Positions 55,001 through 64,000 of a stretch of DNA of 64,000 bases are shown in pieces. The DNA comes from Gordonia zhaorongruii (GTDB lineage Bacteria; Actinomycetota; Actinomycetes; Mycobacteriales; Mycobacteriaceae), in the NCBI RefSeq assembly GCF_007559005.1, contig NZ_CP041763.1, forward strand, positions 2,512,463 to 2,576,462, read 5' to 3'. The position numbers and the translations under genes were made by a program. The notes beneath the pieces were generated by a model. It did no database searches. It had not been told where the DNA came from and was given only the letters and a program-made list of their open reading frames with translations. Numbering within the stretch: the first letter of the stretch is position 1; each line of letters starts with the position of its first letter.

Positions 55001-57003
55001 GCGATCACCGTGCGTGCTCCGACCGCCAACGGCCAGAACAGCTCCCACACGGACACATCGAACGTGAACGGCGTCTTGTACAGCACCACGTCATCCGCGG
55101 TGAGCGGATAGTGCTCGTCGGTCCAGGCCAATCTGTTGATGACCGCGTCGTGCGGCACCTCGACGCCCTTCGGCGTGCCCGTGGAACCAGACGTGAAGAT
55201 GACGTACGCGGGCGCATTGGGGGCGAGGGGTACCGTGTCGGCCGATCGGAGACCCGACGCATCGTCACGCTCGAAGTACTCGGCGTCGAACACCAGCCGG
55301 GCGCCTGCAGCGTTCGTGACGAGGTCTCGCCGCTCCTTTGGATGAGACGGATCCACCGGAACATACGCGGCGCCCGCGGTGAGGACCGCGTAAACGGCGA
55401 CGAGCTGACCGAAACCACGTTCCATCGACACGATGACCCGATCCCCCGGGCGCACGCCGTCTCGGATCAGGCGAGCCGCATGCTTTCGGCGCACCTCATC
55501 GAATTCGGCATACGTCCACGTCTCGTTCTCGAACGTCAGTGCGGCCGCATCGGGATGGCGGCCGACCTCCTGCTCGAAGCTGTCGAGAAGGTGCCTACCG
55601 AATGCTGAGTAGTCCCGCGCCTCGCCGAGTTCGGCGGACTGAATCGACGTCCGATCCAGATCGGTTCGCAGTTCCACCGACCCCAGCACCCGCTCGGTGT
55701 CGTCGACTACTCGCTCGAAGAACTCGAGGAACCTGACCACGTGAACACTGAGTTCGTCCTGCGTGTACAGGTGCGGGTTGCCATGCAGATCGACGAACAC
55801 CGGTGCTGCGGGACTCGCCTGATAGAAATTGACTCGCAGGTCTTCCAAGATGCCCGATGCCAGGATGTGGTACTCGACATCCGCGCCGGTGATCTCGATC
55901 GGACGGTCGAAGAACACCATGTTCACGATCGGTCCGAACGAAGCGGTCGCCGCGTCGCGCAATCCGGCATCGATGCGAATGTCCTCGAACCGGTAACGCT
56001 GATGCCGCAGCACACCGGTCAACTCGACCTGAATCTGAGCGATCAGCTCGCGGAACGTCAGGGCACTCGCTGCGGTCACCCGGACCGGCAGCATGTTCGA
56101 CACCATGCCACTGGCCCGCTTCACCTTCGCGGTGGCGCGACCTGTCACCGGAACGCTGAGCACCACTTCATCGGTCCCGGTCATGCGAGACAGGTAGGCC
56201 GAGAAGCCAGCGGTCAGCAGCCCGGCCAACGAGCTACCCGCGGTATCCGCGAGCGCGGTCAGCCGGCGCTGAAAATCGTCGTCGAGCCTGCGTCCGGCCA
56301 CCAGATTCTCAGGCGACAGCGGGGCTGTCGCTGCATGCTGTGCCAGCGTGACTCGCTCGGGCAGGTCTGCGGCCCGTTCCGTCCAGTACTCCCGGTCCCG
56401 TTCTCGGCGGGTCCCGGAAATGTACGCTGCATCGTCGGCCACGAGTGCAGCGAGATCGGCGTGCGGTTTGGCGGTGAACTCCTGCTCTGCGATCGCGGCG
56501 TTGTAGCGATCGACCAGACGCAACACATTGTTGAGAGCTGCGAACCCGTCCATCAAGAGGTGATGCCCTCGGAGGTACCAGAAGACCCGATCATCAGCGA
56601 CGCGCAGCAGCCCTGCACGGGCGAGCGGCACCCCGCCGAGGAGATCGACGGTTCGCTGGTAGTCGGCGTTCATCCACGCCTGTGCGGCGGACACCGGGTC
56701 GTCCTCACCACGGAAGTCGATCTGTTCGAGTCCGAACGGAAGTGAGTAGTCGACGACCTGCTTCGGCTCGCCGTCGATCTCCACGAGCCGAGTGAACGCA
56801 CTTTGCAGCTCTCTCGCGCCTTCGTCGTGCATCGCGGCGAAGAGGTCGAGATTCAGACGGCGATCGGCATCACGGATATCCAGGTACTGGGCGACGTTCA
56901 CCGAGTAGTCCGGCGACATGTTCTCGGCGAACCACATGCCGCGCTGGGCGGCGGTCAACGGCAGCAACTGCTGCTCGTCCGATCCGCTGCTCAACTCACT
57001 CAT
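49057..57003 (-). CDS. NRPS subunit 1: starter C, modules 1-2, C of module 3
   Basis: 2648 residues, C-A-T-C-A-T-C plus a C-terminal remnant. C1 about 10-440 ([22 protein letters not shown] near 145) resembles the first C domain of EntF, which takes an acyl or aryl group rather than a peptide. A1 460-960, code DVWHFSLVD, the Ser code of EntF. T1 Ser about 998. C2 1035-1475. A2 1505-1995, code DAFVVVLIW, unassigned. T2 2036. C3 2075-2520 (HHITADG near 2223). Residues about 2560-2648 look like the first part of an A domain ([16 protein letters not shown]) that breaks off. ATG at 57003 has AAAGG upstream; the frame is open to 57123. It follows the exporter genes by 183 bases. No loading ligase or free acyl carrier is encoded nearby, so the starter acyl donor must come from elsewhere. 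Confidence 0.95.
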   Translation of the reverse strand: MSELSSGSDEQQLLPLTAAQRGMWFAENMSPDYSVNVAQYLDIRDADRRLNLDLFAAMHDEGARELQSAFTRLVEIDGEPKQVVDYSLPFGLEQIDFRGEDDPVSAAQAWMNADYQRTVDLLGGVPLARAGLLRVADDRVFWYLRGHHLLMDGFAALNNVLRLVDRYNAAIAEQEFTAKPHADLAALVADDAAYISGTRRERDREYWTERAADLPERVTLAQHAATAPLSPENLVAGRRLDDDFQRRLTALADTAGSSLAGLLTAGFSAYLSRMTGTDEVVLSVPVTGRATAKVKRASGMVSNMLPVRVTAASALTFRELIAQIQVELTGVLRHQRYRFEDIRIDAGLRDAATASFGPIVNMVFFDRPIEITGADVEYHILASGILEDLRVNFYQASPAAPVFVDLHGNPHLYTQDELSVHVVRFLEFFERVVDDTERVLGSVELRTDLDRTSIQSAELGEARDYSAFGRHLLDSFEQEVGRHPDAAALTFENETWTYAEFDEVRRKHAARLIRDGVRPGDRVIVSMERGFGQLVAVYAVLTAGAAYVPVDPSHPKERRDLVTNAAGARLVFDAEYFERDDASGLRSADTVPLAPNAPAYVIFTSGSTGTPKGVEVPHDAVINRLAWTDEHYPLTADDVVLYKTPFTFDVSVWELFWPLAVGARTVIARPDGHRDPGYLREVMESEDVTVAHFVPSMLDVYLDDRAGRPVGEELFPRALQRVFTSGEALTGKAADRLLFGAPDVDLVNLYGPTEAAVDVTEHRVRRGETMPPIGSPVPNSRAMVLDDRLTPVPPGAPGELYLAGVQLAHGYVGRSALTSERFVAAVGGDVPGARMYRTGDLVRWNDDGELDYLGRTDFQVKIRGQRVELGEVESVLVEHQAVDAAVAMVRDDLAAVPTLVAYVRATDPRPDEPELLAWSRRRLPSHMVPAAIVVLDDFPINSSGKTDRRALPVPEMHSAEYEAPESEVEVELAGIIAELVGVDQVGRRDNLFELGGNSLVAARLVTRAREGLGMDLRLADVFEATDLAELAAGAAHADHDAHSPLVHVDPRPDTIPLSTAQSRLWLVNQIDPAASTYNMPGAVRLGTDVDVDALRAAVHDVVDRHEILRTTFGTLDDGSQVQIVGGVDAMDHAIDLTPIRTDDARAEVRLIASGGFDLTVDSPFRCRLVLEGDEYILVVVIHHIAADGYSLIPLIADLTTAYGLRAAGEAPARDPQALQYADYALWQHEHLAGEGSDTVAADLAFWRSELAGLPELLPLPTDRPRPAVASGRGAYIDLVADPVLTGSIRDLAKSAGVTVFSVIHAALALVLSRCSGTGDVAVGVAVDGRRDDRLAQLVGMFVDTVVLRTEVSERSSLAELLTNAHRTRARAMGHATVPFERVVEELAPARSAAHTPLFQVGLTMLADTTSALQDDSTGFELVDARVPAAKYDVAVAVIEGADHLDLEISYATDLFDESTAEWLGRAVLRMLDQFTASAPEAPVGGFDVVSRTSLADLTAAPVPAAAPVALGRLWDMHGSGNPGGVRDGRVDLTRAEFDAAANRLARELLARAVAPGDVVAIGTGRSVAAVIAMVAISKAGAVFVSIDPNLPDDRRAEILDDSGAVLGIGAEQLGTIDWLSVDDDRVSARADGPIGDDEVSRAAQADDIAYLIYTSGSTGKPKATVVSHRGLANMAANQQSVLGLDETSRVLQVAAPSFDASIFEITMALCSGAALVVTPPDVFAGEELVEVINKQQVTHTVMTPSVMAGLSPDALPALGTLVSVGEACPPELVERWAGADRAFFNLYGPTESTIWATAAGPIGAGEEVTIGDPVDGVGVLVLGAGLRPVPVGVPGELYLTGDQLALGYLGRPDLTTSRFVAAPFGAPGTRMYRTGDRVMTIPGGGLRYLGRTDFQLKIRGMRVEPGEVDGALTTHRAVGAALTVGMPGPAGDTVLVSYVTPRNEAPVDPAEIRAYAMDLLPGHMVPHTVVPVEKFITNTVGKIDRSALPPVDFDAGHDFVAPRDDAERLVAEVFATELGVDRVSVTESFFEVGGNSLSAVTVTARLSKLRGRRVTLRDMFENPTAADLASFLTTAQMVADAPSLVSRPRADTVPLSEVQRGMWLLNSADPESSAYNIAFALRVCGPLDVGMFKAAVGDLIERQESLRAYYPMVDGEPVSRLTSVTDVLSGLNLDPVDVDGSPIDAVAAVMDRGFDLTAAAPVRIRLLRVSPDEHLIVFVMHHITADGASIRPLADTFLTAAAARAADSSPAWSPLQVQYADFALWQQEWLAVEDAEGTTERDRQLEYWRRRLAGAPELLTLPTDRSRPPTPSFAGAEVGFEIPADLTRRLESLAHTRGTTLFVIVHSAFAALLSRMSGSPDVVIGIPFAGRNEPALADLVGMFVNSLALRTTVNGGEPFNALVDRVRGDDMDDMAHADVAFESVVQAAGVPRTRAYNPVFQAMLWFQNLDFPKVEIAGLEISAVPDVLTSAKVDLQLAVYPNDPAVLGDRAAGASMRAGFVYATDLFSETTIEQYAERFVQILESVAADPDVLVADISIATDADRLANAADTAEPTVPLPVLIESAASATPDGEAFTWDGASVTFASLSATVTGMAAVLPDADSALVTALMSLAPSLAGAGPDGLGDVLQQVRDAALVNSKTSPDVRD

Positions 57004-57186
57004 TACCGCCCGTACCTTTCGCTCGTGCGCTGATGCACTGCCTCCGTCGACCGTGTCGGGTCCGCTTTCCCCCGGGTGCCGCACCCGTAGCCGCTCACTT
57101 CTGGGCTGTGAGGCTCCTCTCATAGGGTCTCATCCCCACGCAGCGCGCATGCAGGCCGTTGCTCAACCGCGACAAACGGCGCACCC

Positions 57187-58032
57187 TCATCGACTCGTCG
57201 CCGCCTTTCGATAACCGACGAGCGCAGGGTAAATGCTTGCTCCGACAAAGATTGCAGCCCATATCGCCACCTTGATCAGGTTCATTGTGATCGGTCCGCC
57301 GGTTGCGAGGGAACGCATCAATTCGATCGCGGGTGTCATCGGCTGATTCGCGACGATCGGCTGCAACCATCCCGGGTACCCGTCGATCGGTGAGAATCCT
57401 GAATTGAAGAACATCAGCACGCTCATCAACAGGCCCAGGTACTGAACCAGCGGTGCACCGGGAGGTGCGTTGACCGAGATAGCCAACACGAACACCGCAT
57501 ACGCCGCACCGAACACGACCGCAACCACGACCAAACCCACAGCAGGCAAGATCCCCTGCGAGAACCGGAATCCCATCGCGTAACCGACGGCCAACAGGAT
57601 CAGCGTCAACACGAAGATCCGCACCACCTCGGCCGCAACTCGGGACGACAAGTCTGCGGCGCGGTGGATCGGCAGTACGTAGAGCCGCGCGAGGAGCCCC
57701 GTGGTGCGCTCCTTGTTGAGCCGCACCGCCGACACCATCGACCCGCCCATCGCACCGATGATGATCATCAGCGGCACAGTGCCGTACAGGCTGTCCTCGC
57801 CGGTCGCGTTACCGACAGCATCTCCGAGGACCACCTTGAGCAGCACCATCGAGATCGCGGGAATGATCAAGGACTGCAATACCGTGGGAACATTTCGCAC
57901 ATATACGAGAACCTGACGCCATGTCAGTACCCGAGTGTGCTCGAACCATGCACCGATCGACCGCTCTGAATGAGGACGGATCGAGTCGTGATCCGCCGGT
58001 TCTTCTCGCCTGACGTCTACTTTCTCGGTCAT
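57187..58032 (-). CDS. ABC-2 type permease (DrrB/DrrC-like), second subunit
   Basis: 281 residues with about six membrane segments of the ABC-2 family. The N-terminal cytoplasmic stretch (about 1-50) is rich in charged residues. Loop features LNKERTTGLLARLYVLPI and NSGFSPIDGYPGWLQPIVANQPMTP are typical of the DrrB/DrrC drug and lipid exporters. ATG at 58032 overlaps the upstream permease stop as ATGA with AAAGG before it. With the ATPase and first permease it should form a heteromeric exporter for the peptide product. Confidence 0.9.
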   Translation of the reverse strand: MTEKVDVRREEPADHDSIRPHSERSIGAWFEHTRVLTWRQVLVYVRNVPTVLQSLIIPAISMVLLKVVLGDAVGNATGEDSLYGTVPLMIIIGAMGGSMVSAVRLNKERTTGLLARLYVLPIHRAADLSSRVAAEVVRIFVLTLILLAVGYAMGFRFSQGILPAVGLVVVAVVFGAAYAVFVLAISVNAPPGAPLVQYLGLLMSVLMFFNSGFSPIDGYPGWLQPIVANQPMTPAIELMRSLATGGPITMNLIKVAIWAAIFVGASIYPALVGYRKAATSR

Positions 58033-58844
58033 CGCTGCCGCGCCTTTCGCATACCGGCGGTCAGCACCGCGACGGCGATGAGAGCTATCCCGATGCACCA
58101 GTACACGGTCGGTGCCGCCACCGACCAACTGAGAGTGTCCGGTGAGTCCGCCACACGCATCACTTCAACGAATTGAGAGATCGGCTGGTTGCGCGCAAAC
58201 GGCTGAATCCATTCTGGAAAGCGTTCTTCCGGAACGAACCCGGTCGACACCATCCCTAGAATCATCGTCGGCAATCCGAGAATCTGACTCGTCGCCTCCG
58301 GGCTGCCGGCGATGAGACCCAACCCGTCCGCCAGCAATGCGAGCAGCAACCCGATACCCAGTGTGATCGCCAGCAGGATCACGGTGCCCCGCACTCCGCC
58401 TTCAGCACGCCAACCGATTATCAGGCAGGCCACGACACCGCAGATCATCGACACCACGAGAAGAGCGAGGTTGGTGGCCAAACGGGCGAAGAGCGGCACC
58501 CAGCCCGGCATCGGCAGCACCCGGAACCGGGTGTTGATCCCCCGGCTCACATCGAATGCGGAGCGCATCGCCGCTGACGTCGCCGCGAAACTCATGGCCT
58601 GCAGGAGAATGATGGGCATCAGGAACTGCCCGTAGTTCATCCCTCCCGAATCCATCACTTTGCGCAATGGGAGGTAGAAGCAGATGGCCAGGAATGCCGG
58701 AGCCACGAAAGCGAAAACGAACTCGCCGTTCCGCAGCACCTTCAGAAGTCCACGGGAAGTGAGCGTCCACCACTGGCGGGCCGTCCGTGTCCCCACGGAG
58801 ACGCCCGCGGCGTCGAGCCTGCCGATCTCCGAATCGACTGTCAC
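58029..58844 (-). CDS. ABC-2 type permease (DrrB/DrrC-like), first subunit
   Basis: 271 residues, about six membrane segments. The segment STGFVPEERFPEWIQPFARNQPISQFVEVMR near residue 200 is the conserved loop before the last helix of ABC-2 permeases. GTG at 58844 overlaps the ATPase stop as GTGA. It is homologous in layout to the second permease, so the channel is probably a heterodimer. The substrate is inferred from the adjacent NRPS genes. Confidence 0.9.
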   Translation of the reverse strand: MTVDSEIGRLDAAGVSVGTRTARQWWTLTSRGLLKVLRNGEFVFAFVAPAFLAICFYLPLRKVMDSGGMNYGQFLMPIILLQAMSFAATSAAMRSAFDVSRGINTRFRVLPMPGWVPLFARLATNLALLVVSMICGVVACLIIGWRAEGGVRGTVILLAITLGIGLLLALLADGLGLIAGSPEATSQILGLPTMILGMVSTGFVPEERFPEWIQPFARNQPISQFVEVMRVADSPDTLSWSVAAPTVYWCIGIALIAVAVLTAGMRKARQR

Positions 58845-60619
58845 TGCTCACCGTCGCCCATAGGCACCGATGCCGCCTCACGTCGACCGGAAGACGTCAC
58901 GTCCTCCTCACCAGCGGACCCGGACAGCTTCAGGCCACCGTCGCTCTTGGGCTTCTCGGTCAACGACAGGAACACCTCGTCGAGCGAAGGCCGACGCAAC
59001 GCGATATCGGCCAGCGGGATCTTCGCGGCCTCCGTGCGGCGCATCACCTCTGCGAGCGTCTCCGGACCGTTGGGTGCAGGCACCGACACCGTCGCCACAT
59101 CCAGGCTCGTGTCGTCAGCAGCTTCATCGCCGATGAGATCCCGTAGCCGCGCACGCAGCCTGGGCAGATACGCGGGATGGGCGGGCGTCACTTCGCAGTA
59201 CGCCGCGCCGGTCGCCGCCTTCAGCTCGCTGGACGTCCCTTCGGCGATCACGCGACCGGAATCGATCACGACGATGTTGTCCGACAGCACGTCCGCTTCT
59301 TCGAGGTACTGAGTGGTCAACAGGATCGTCACCCCGTCATCGCGGAGTCTGTCGACCAGGTTCCACACGTCCTGTCGGCTGCGCGGGTCGAGTCCCGTGG
59401 TCGGCTCGTCGAGGAACACCACCTCGGGCGACGTCACCAGTCCGCAGGCGATGTCGATGCGGCGACGCATACCGCCCGAGTACTGGCCGACACGTTTTCC
59501 GGCTGCCTCCGCCAGGGAGAACTCGTCGAGCAGTTCATCCGCCCGTGCCGAGGCCTTCTTCTTCGACAAGCCGAGCAGACGCCCGAAGAGAATCAGGTTC
59601 TCCCGGCCTGTGAGCGACTCGTCCAACGCCGCGAACTGACCCGTCAGCATGATCGACGTCCGCACACTCGAGGCGCTCTTCACCACGTCGTGACCCGCCA
59701 CCACTGCGCTTCCACTGTCAGGAGGCAGCAAGGTGCACAGCATATTCACCGTGGTCGTCTTGCCGGCACCGTTCGGCCCGAGCAGCGCCACGATCGTGCC
59801 CTTGGGAACCCGGAAACTCACATCGTCGACTGCGACGAAGTCGCCGAACTGCTTACGCAGGTGGCTCGCGACGATCGCAGGCTCTGCGCCCGGCTCCGGT
59901 TCCAGATCCTTTGGCGTGATCGAAGTGAAAGCGACCGTGCTCGCCGCCGAAAGACGACGCTCATCCTCAGTTACCGGCGACCCCGACGGTGCGTCCACAG
60001 CCCCCGGGATCTCCGTATCCAGGATGTCCGCGTCCTGGCGCTCCGCATCCGCGAGTTCTCGTGCCTCCCCAGAGGAATCCGCCGCAGGCGCGTCCGCCGC
60101 AGAAGGCGGAGCCATCACATCCCATGCTGCATGCCGGGGGCCACGCGGCGCCTGGTGCGCCGCGAACCGGGGACCTTCCGGGAGCCTATGACTCCGGGTC
60201 GCATCGTCACCGGCTGCCGGGGTGCGCGATCCGCTGCGTTCACTCTCGGAATCGGCACGCCGACCGAACCTGCGGATCGGGGCCGGTCCCTCGAAGCTCT
60301 GCTGACTCACGTCCGGCCCTGTCGGCGAAGCCGTCCGCCGCGCATCGGCGTCGTCGGCTACACGCTCGTCCGTCCCTTGATGCGGCCACGACCCCACAGC
60401 ACGTTGTGCCGGGTCGGCATATCCGTCGCGCACACCGGTGCCATCTGCCGAACTCGCACCCGGATCTGACGACAGGTCTTTCCGCCACGCGCGCAACTCA
60501 CGGAGAATCGGGTCGTCCTCCGGAACCCAGGGGGCGGTGTCCTGAAGAGGGTCGGATCCGCGGCGCTTGTCCCCCGGCCCCTCGGACTCACCGACGGGTC
60601 GACCGGCAGCGTCAGGCAT
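58841..60619 (-). CDS. DrrA-like ABC transporter ATPase with long N-terminal extension
   Basis: 592 residues. The ABC domain occupies about 240-560: Walker A GPNGAGKTT, Q loop in MLTGQFAALDESLTGREN, signature YSGGMRRRIDIA, Walker B VVFLDEPTTGLD and H-loop region TTQYLEEAD. Order and spacing match DrrA-type exporters. The first 230 residues are unusual: a low-complexity Asp/Ser/Ala/Pro/Arg stretch with no fold I recognise, while DrrA proteins normally begin at the ABC domain. A C-terminal tail of about 30 charged residues follows. ATG at 60619 has AGGAGG eight bases upstream; GTG at 60637 is less likely. It is the first gene of the exporter-NRPS cluster. Confidence 0.93.
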   Translation of the reverse strand: MPDAAGRPVGESEGPGDKRRGSDPLQDTAPWVPEDDPILRELRAWRKDLSSDPGASSADGTGVRDGYADPAQRAVGSWPHQGTDERVADDADARRTASPTGPDVSQQSFEGPAPIRRFGRRADSESERSGSRTPAAGDDATRSHRLPEGPRFAAHQAPRGPRHAAWDVMAPPSAADAPAADSSGEARELADAERQDADILDTEIPGAVDAPSGSPVTEDERRLSAASTVAFTSITPKDLEPEPGAEPAIVASHLRKQFGDFVAVDDVSFRVPKGTIVALLGPNGAGKTTTVNMLCTLLPPDSGSAVVAGHDVVKSASSVRTSIMLTGQFAALDESLTGRENLILFGRLLGLSKKKASARADELLDEFSLAEAAGKRVGQYSGGMRRRIDIACGLVTSPEVVFLDEPTTGLDPRSRQDVWNLVDRLRDDGVTILLTTQYLEEADVLSDNIVVIDSGRVIAEGTSSELKAATGAAYCEVTPAHPAYLPRLRARLRDLIGDEAADDTSLDVATVSVPAPNGPETLAEVMRRTEAAKIPLADIALRRPSLDEVFLSLTEKPKSDGGLKLSGSAGEEDVTSSGRREAASVPMGDGEQ

Positions 60620-60831
60620 GTACAGATCCTCCTCCACACGAACACATTCAGACAGCCGACCTTACTTCCCTATGACTATCGCCGACTGATCCTCTTATGT
60701 TTCCAGAATTCGCACTCAGTTCGCGGTAAGTGACGGGGTTGACCTACGCGCGCCGCAGCCCGGTGCACCGCGCACCCGCCATGCGTCCAGACAATCCGAT
60801 CCACCGATGCACCGCCGGTCGGGAAGACGAA

Positions 60832-60865
60832 GAAACGGCCCGTCCCCAGAGGGACGAGCCGTTTC
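60832..60865 (-). terminator. Terminator of the S10 ribosomal operon
   Basis: 15-base arms (GAAACGGCCCGTCCC at 60832-60846 with 60851-60865) with one mismatch and a CAGA loop, 30 bases past the rpsQ stop, followed in the minus direction by TTCGTCTTCC. It separates ribosomal transcripts from the exporter-NRPS genes. The remaining gap (60620-60831) should hold the cluster promoter, but I see no convincing -10/-35 pair. Confidence 0.8.
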
Positions 60866-60894
60866 CTATCGTTTCGCGCCGAGGCGAGAGCAGC

Positions 60895-61179
60895 CTACTT
60901 AGCCTGCTCCAGCACCTCGACCAGACGCCAGCGCTTGGTCGCCGACGTGGGTCGGGTCTCCATCAGACGGACGCGGTCGCCGATACCGGCGGTCTCGTTC
61001 TCGTCATGCGCCTTGACCTTGCTCGTGGAGCGGATGATCTTGCCGTAGAGCTTGTGGCTCTTACGGTCTTCCAGCTCCACCACGATGGTCTTCTGCATCT
61101 TGTCGCTGACGACGTAGCCGATCCGCTCCTTGCGGTCGTTACGCTCCTGCGAATTGCTCACCTTCTGGTCCTCACTCAT
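60895..61179 (-). CDS. rpsQ: Ribosomal protein S17
   Basis: 94 residues; the core [19 protein letters not shown] and the KAHDE motif identify S17, an early-binding 16S rRNA protein of the small subunit. A charged N-terminal stretch of about 18 residues precedes the core. ATGA overlap with rpmC. It is the last gene of this ribosomal run and is followed by a strong hairpin. Confidence 0.98.
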   Translation of the reverse strand: MSEDQKVSNSQERNDRKERIGYVVSDKMQKTIVVELEDRKSHKLYGKIIRSTSKVKAHDENETAGIGDRVRLMETRPTSATKRWRLVEVLEQAK

Positions 61180-61409
61180 GCGTCATCACCTTCCGGGCCG
61201 GACGCCAGGCCCAGCTCGCGCTCACGCATCACTGTGTACACGCGCGCGATCTCGCGGCGCACGGTGCGCAGACGGCGGTTGTTGTCGAGCTGGCCGGTGG
61301 CCATCTGGAAACGAAGGTTGAAGAGCTCTTCCTTCGACTCCTTCAGACGATCGACCAGATCGGTGTCGCTGAGCTCACGGAGCTCAGAAGCAGCTACTCC
61401 AAGTGCCAT
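61176..61409 (-). CDS. rpmC: Ribosomal protein L29
   Basis: 77 residues; [27 protein letters not shown] and [18 protein letters not shown] are the two long helices of L29, which sits at the peptide exit tunnel. It overlaps rplP by one base (TGATG) and rpsQ by four. Confidence 0.98.
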   Translation of the reverse strand: MALGVAASELRELSDTDLVDRLKESKEELFNLRFQMATGQLDNNRRLRTVRREIARVYTVMRERELGLASGPEGDDA

Positions 61410-61825
61410 CAGAACTGCTCCTCTCTGGTCACGATCCGGGTCTTCATGGGGAGCTTGTGCTGCGCGCGACGCAGGGCCTCGCGAGCGGTCTCCTCATTGG
61501 GGTAGGTCATCTCGAACATCACGCGGCCCGGCTTGACCGGGGCCACCCACCACTCGGGCGAACCCTTACCGGAACCCATGCGGGTCTCGGCCGGCTTCTT
61601 CGTGATCGGACGGTCCGGGAAGATGTTGATCCAGACCTTGCCGCCACGCTTGATGTGGCGGTTGATCGCGATACGAGCGGACTCGATCTGACGGTTGGTG
61701 ATGTAGGCACCTTCCAAGGCCTGGATGCCGTAGTCACCGAAGGTGACCTTGGTTCCGCCCTTGGCCTGCCCCTTGAGGCTCGGGTGGTGCTGCTTACGGT
61801 GCTTGACCCGACGAGGGATCAACAT
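61409..61825 (-). CDS. rplP: Ribosomal protein L16
   Basis: 138 residues, the usual length. [36 protein letters not shown] and the [14 protein letters not shown] loop are characteristic. L16 shapes the A-site tRNA corridor of the large subunit. ATG start, three bases after the rpsC stop. Confidence 0.99.
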   Translation of the reverse strand: MLIPRRVKHRKQHHPSLKGQAKGGTKVTFGDYGIQALEGAYITNRQIESARIAINRHIKRGGKVWINIFPDRPITKKPAETRMGSGKGSPEWWVAPVKPGRVMFEMTYPNEETAREALRRAQHKLPMKTRIVTREEQF

Positions 61826-61828
61826 TGC

Positions 61829-62647
<819 letters not shown>

Positions 62648-63055
62648 TTAGGCTCCCTTCTTCTTCTGCTGGCGCGAACGAGCACGTCCGCCGTTCTCCG
62701 CTGCGGCCACGACCACGGTGATGTGGCTGGTCCGCTTGCGGATGCGGAACGCACGGCCCTGTGCGCGCGGCTGGAACCGCTTCAGGGTCGGACCCTCGTC
62801 GGCGAAAGCCTCCGAGACGACCAGGGCGCGACGATCCTGTCCCTGGTTGTTCTCCGCGTTGGCGATCGCGCTGGCGAGCACCTTGTACACGGGCTCACTT
62901 GCTCCCTGCGGTGCGAACCGCAGGATGTCCAGAGCCTCGTCCACGTTCTTGCCGCGGACCAGGTCGAGGACTCGGCGAGCCTTCATCGGGGTGACGCGCA
63001 CGAAACGTGCGGTCGCCCGTGCGGTCTGCACTGTGTTTTCAGTATCAGTAGCCAT
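62648..63055 (-). CDS. rplV: Ribosomal protein L22
   Basis: 135 residues. [21 protein letters not shown] near the N-terminus and the beta-hairpin region [24 protein letters not shown], which reaches into the exit tunnel and is the site of macrolide-resistance changes in other bacteria. Short basic tail [10 protein letters not shown]. Starts two bases after the rpsS stop. Confidence 0.99.
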   Translation of the reverse strand: MATDTENTVQTARATARFVRVTPMKARRVLDLVRGKNVDEALDILRFAPQGASEPVYKVLASAIANAENNQGQDRRALVVSEAFADEGPTLKRFQPRAQGRAFRIRKRTSHITVVVAAAENGGRARSRQQKKKGA

Positions 63056-63057
63056 GG

Positions 63058-63339
63058 TTACCGGCGCTTCGCTTTCCGGTCATCCTTGATGTGACCCTTG
63101 AAGGTACGGGTGGGGGCGAACTCGCCCAACTTGTGTCCCACCATCGAGTCCGACACGAACACGGGCACGTGCTTGCGTCCGTCATGGACCGCAAAGGTGT
63201 GGCCGATGAAGTCGGGGATCACAGTCGAGCGGCGCGACCAGGTCTTGATGACCTGCTTGGTGCCCTTCTCGTTCTGTGCGTCCACCTTCTTCAGGAGGTG
63301 GTCGTCGACGAACGGGCCTTTCTTCAGGCTGCGTGGCAT
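63058..63339 (-). CDS. rpsS: Ribosomal protein S19
   Basis: 93 residues, standard length. [39 protein letters not shown] and [17 protein letters not shown] are diagnostic. Strong AGGAGGAGG ribosome site before the ATG. Confidence 0.99.
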   Translation of the reverse strand: MPRSLKKGPFVDDHLLKKVDAQNEKGTKQVIKTWSRRSTVIPDFIGHTFAVHDGRKHVPVFVSDSMVGHKLGEFAPTRTFKGHIKDDRKAKRR

Positions 63340-63357
63340 TTTCTTACCTCCTCCTAG

Positions 63358-64000
<643 letters not shown>

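Noticed and set aside
12841..57003. Assigning the cluster as a siderophore
   Set aside because: Ser codes and an EntF-like starter C domain are suggestive, but there are no DHB, hydroxyornithine or siderophore-uptake genes in the window and no iron box at the cluster promoter.
12841..57003. Naming substrates for the other 11 A domains
   Set aside because: Hand-read codes for A3 (partly Thr-like) and A5 (partly Gln-like) are too far from reference codes, and the rest match nothing I recognise.
60620..60894. IdeR box or clear sigma-A promoter before the exporter ATPase
   Set aside because: I looked for TTAGG-type half sites and paired -35/-10 hexamers and found no convincing match.

Overview
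The window is high-GC actinobacterial DNA, most likely from a mycolic-acid bacterium of the Gordonia/Rhodococcus/Tsukamurella kind. The evidence is the codon bias, the Ala/Pro-rich C-terminal tail on ribosomal protein S3, an MTB12-like lipoprotein, DrrABC-type exporter genes and mycobacterial-style NRPS modules. Only two genes (1682-3008) are on the plus strand; all others are on the minus strand. Genus is an inference from protein style, not from a marker search.

Region 1 (1-3060) holds two LuxR-type regulators on the minus strand: an HTH-only protein and a full receiver-HTH response regulator. They are followed on the plus strand by an acetoacetate-decarboxylase-family protein and a small lipoprotein with a candidate IdeR/DtxR box in its promoter. 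Region 2 (3077-7002) is a tightly coupled four-gene operon: KAS III-like ketosynthase, SDR reductase, APH-fold phosphotransferase and a CaiB/BaiF-like protein. Its pathway is not recognisable. Region 3 (7133-11680) is a duplicated pair: histidine kinase plus membrane partner, then kinase-like protein plus partner, joined by 4-base overlaps. Only one of the two kinases keeps the phosphoacceptor His. Its natural output partners are the two regulators of region 1. A small hypothetical gene (11904-12251) precedes it, with a perfect CRP/GlxR-type palindrome further upstream.

Region 4 (12532-60619) is the main content: a roughly 48 kb nonribosomal peptide cluster read right to left. It contains an ABC exporter (ATPase and two permeases), three giant NRPS genes (2648, 8033 and 4041 residues) and a terminal mbtH-like gene. 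Reading domains gives C-A-T-C-A-T-C // A-T-C-A-T-C-A-T-C-A-T-C-A-T-C-A-T-E-C-A-T-C // A-T-C-A-T-C-A-T-C-A-T-TE, i.e. 13 adenylation domains and one thioesterase. This predicts a 13-residue peptide with Ser at positions 1 and 4, a D-residue at position 8 and the same residue at 9 and 13. It is probably capped by an acyl or aryl group, because the first domain is an EntF-like starter C domain. Both protein junctions fall inside a module between C and A, and the first junction carries remnants of A-domain N-termini on both proteins.

Region 5 (60895-64000) is the distal part of the S10 ribosomal operon (rplB partial, rpsS, rplV, rpsC, rplP, rpmC, rpsQ), ending in a strong hairpin. The NRPS cluster follows directly downstream in the same direction.
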